This document shows, piece by piece, positions 14,330 through 15,787 of a stretch of 15,787 nucleotides of DNA; the first letter of the stretch is position 1, and each line of letters starts with the position of its first letter. The position numbers were made by a program, and so were the translations under genes. Source of the stretch: an uncultured Oscillospiraceae bacterium (GTDB taxonomy: Bacteria > Bacillota > Clostridia > Oscillospirales > Oscillospiraceae). Location of the stretch: positions 1 to 15,787 of the forward strand of contig CAKUNB010000023.1 in NCBI GenBank assembly GCA_934668285.1, written 5' to 3'. The notes beneath the pieces were generated by a model. That model was not told the DNA's origin. It was given only the letters and a program-made list of their open reading frames with translations, and did no database searches.

Positions 14330-15787
14330 ATGAAAAGACGAGTTTTAAGTTGGCTGCTGGTGCTGGCGGTTTGCCTGTCGCTGGTTCCGGCGGCGGTCGT
14401 GTCGGCTGCGCAGCCGAAGACGGAGGCCGCTCTGGCGGAGAAGGCTGCCTCCGTGCAGACCGCACCGGCTTCGACACAGGCTGCGCAGAGCCGCAAGGGC
14501 ATTCTGCCCGGCGCGGGCGGGGATGCCATCGGCTTCAACGTGGAGGCGAAGACCTACGACACGCTCTACTTCGGCACCTATTACGAGGACGAGAACGACA
14601 AGAACGGCGAGCCGTACCCGTGGCGTATTCTCGACGGAAGCACCAGCCGCGGCGGTAGCGGCATGTTCCTGCTGTCGGAGAAGTATTTCGGCGTTTATTA
14701 CTGCTACGCGCCGGATGTGGAGGATGTCAAGGCAATCAAGCACAACGACTGGCAGGATCAGTATTGCTACGCCCGTAAATGGTGCGAGGCCTTTGCCACC
14801 AAGACTGACTGGTTCACCGACGACGAGAAGGCGCTCATGCTGGCAACCAGCAAGACCTACGGGAACTACCATTCCACGGACAAGTGGTTCTATACGATCG
14901 ACGACCACTACGGCTTGAAGGTCATCACGGACTGCACCCTGAGTAACGAAAAGGTCTTCTTCCTCTCCGCTTCGGAGTATGAAAACCCGAGCTACGGCCT
15001 GACCGTCACGGACAGTAAGCTGAATTATGTCCTTCGCTCTCTGGTCAGCGGCAAGCACACGATGGACGACCAGTCTACCTATGACAGCTTTGTCGCCGTG
15101 GCCGTGCCCGGCTCCGGCCTGCAGCGCTGGCCCTCCTATTGGAAGCAGTATGTCGGCCAGAAGATGATCTACGAGGACACTTGGGTCGATCGCATCTTCG
15201 GTATGCGCGAATACTTCCCGTTCCTGACCGAGGAGGTCTACACTTACATATACCGCAAATTCAACGCCCGACCGGCGATGAATCTGAACGGCTCGAAGAT
15301 CGTCTATACCGTTGCGGCGGATAACTCCTCCCATGCGGACTATGGCGTTCCCACCGACTACAGTGGAAACGAGTGGAAGCTCGTCCTGAGCGACGGGACG
15401 ACGGCGTTCAAGGAAGGGACGTCGCTTGCAGTAGAGGACACGACAAAGCCGCCCAAGTTCGGCACCGATGGCGGCACGCTTACGGTCAACCATCCCGCCA
15501 TTGGCGAGAGCTACGATGCCGTAACGGCGGCGCTGCTCGACCCGCAGGGGAATATCCTTTGCTACGGTACGATCAACAGTGACAAAACTGCCACGACCTC
15601 GACCGTAAGCATCCCGTCTGACCTGCCCGACGGCGTTTACACGCTGCGTGTAACCGCTGAAAAGTGGAGCGAGGCGAAGAAAGAGGACTACGCTGCCGTG
15701 CCGTTCGAGGCAAAGGTTATGGTCGCAAACGAGCATTACCACAAGCTCTGCTGGGAGAATTGCACCGACGGCTGCGAGGAGAAGGCC
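14330..15787 (+). CDS. Secreted DUF6273-type surface protein (3' end outside window)
   Basis: An ATG at 14330, 10 bases after GGAGG, opens 486 codons with no stop to the right edge, so the gene is truncated by the window. Residues 1-26 form a clear Sec signal peptide (basic MKRR, hydrophobic core, cleavage near VSA). After a low-complexity Ala/Gln stretch, residues about 76-340 look like a DUF6273 domain, with YFGTYY at 80-85, PWRILD at 97-102 and the late RPAMNLN at 314-320. An Ig-like beta region follows (about 341-467). The visible end has three closely spaced cysteines (CWENCTDGC, 474-482). The substrate or ligand is unknown. Such proteins are common in gut Clostridia and often carry repeats or anchors further on. 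It faces merR across the dyad promoter. The long reverse-strand reading frame over it is a composition artefact. Confidence 0.85.
   Translation, partial: MKRRVLSWLLVLAVCLSLVPAAVVSAAQPKTEAALAEKAASVQTAPASTQAAQSRKGILPGAGGDAIGFNVEAKTYDTLYFGTYYEDENDKNGEPYPWRILDGSTSRGGSGMFLLSEKYFGVYYCYAPDVEDVKAIKHNDWQDQYCYARKWCEAFATKTDWFTDDEKALMLATSKTYGNYHSTDKWFYTIDDHYGLKVITDCTLSNEKVFFLSASEYENPSYGLTVTDSKLNYVLRSLVSGKHTMDDQSTYDSFVAVAVPGSGLQRWPSYWKQYVGQKMIYEDTWVDRIFGMREYFPFLTEEVYTYIYRKFNARPAMNLNGSKIVYTVAADNSSHADYGVPTDYSGNEWKLVLSDGTTAFKEGTSLAVEDTTKPPKFGTDGGTLTVNHPAIGESYDAVTAALLDPQGNILCYGTINSDKTATTSTVSIPSDLPDGVYTLRVTAEKWSEAKKEDYAAVPFEAKVMVANEHYHKLCWENCTDGCEEKA

Noticed and set aside
14345..15742. 465-residue open frame on the minus strand over the secreted-protein gene
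   Set aside because: The plus strand carries a ribosome site, signal peptide and recognisable domains. The reverse frame is Arg/Val/Leu-rich low-information sequence typical of GC-rich antisense shadows.

Overview
The window is GC-rich, densely packed DNA from an endospore-forming Firmicute. It most resembles a Clostridia/Oscillospiraceae-type gut lineage. The evidence is a complete eight-gene spoIIIA operon, an FtsK/SpoIIIE translocase, the Asp23-NusB-XseA-XseB-IspA block familiar from Bacillus and Clostridia, and a secreted DUF6273-type protein of a kind common in gut Clostridia. Placement below class level is inference. Nearly everything is core chromosome, and I see no insertion sequence, phage, CRISPR or defence genes.

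Layout. (1) Positions 3-4298, plus strand: the ftsK/spoIIIE translocase (5' end probably outside the window), an ECF-transporter substrate-binding (S) subunit, and a tryptophanyl-tRNA synthetase of the TrpRS II-like subtype. (2) Positions 4299-4541: a palindromic, MITE-like repeat, a strong intrinsic terminator, and only about 33 further bases before the sporulation operon. (3) Positions 4542-8580 and 8594-9139: spoIIIAA to spoIIIAH, most of them overlapping or abutting. They encode the mother-cell half of the SpoIIIA-SpoIIQ channel between mother cell and forespore. (4) Positions 9143-13292: a probable sigma-A promoter, then asp23/gls24, nusB, a TsaD/Kae1-like paralogue, xseA, xseB and ispA, mostly with overlapping ends. 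(5) Positions 13293-13434: two repeat-like hairpins and a terminator shared with the convergent merR gene. (6) Positions 13429-15787: a MerR/GyrI-like regulator on the minus strand, a divergent promoter region with a clear dyad operator, and a secreted DUF6273-type protein that runs off the right edge.

How the genes work together. The translocase moves DNA at division or sporulation septa. The SpoIIIA proteins build a ring and ATPase complex that supports the engulfed forespore. The following block is vegetative housekeeping: rRNA antitermination, exonuclease VII and isoprenoid chain synthesis. The right end looks like a small local regulatory unit, in which a ligand-sensing MerR regulator faces a secreted-protein gene across a dyad placed as MerR operators usually are.

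No wholly new system stands out. The items most worth following are the merR/DUF6273 divergon, the TsaD-like paralogue with an intact metal-site signature, the TrpRS subtype beside an ECF S subunit, and the compressed control region ahead of spoIIIAA.
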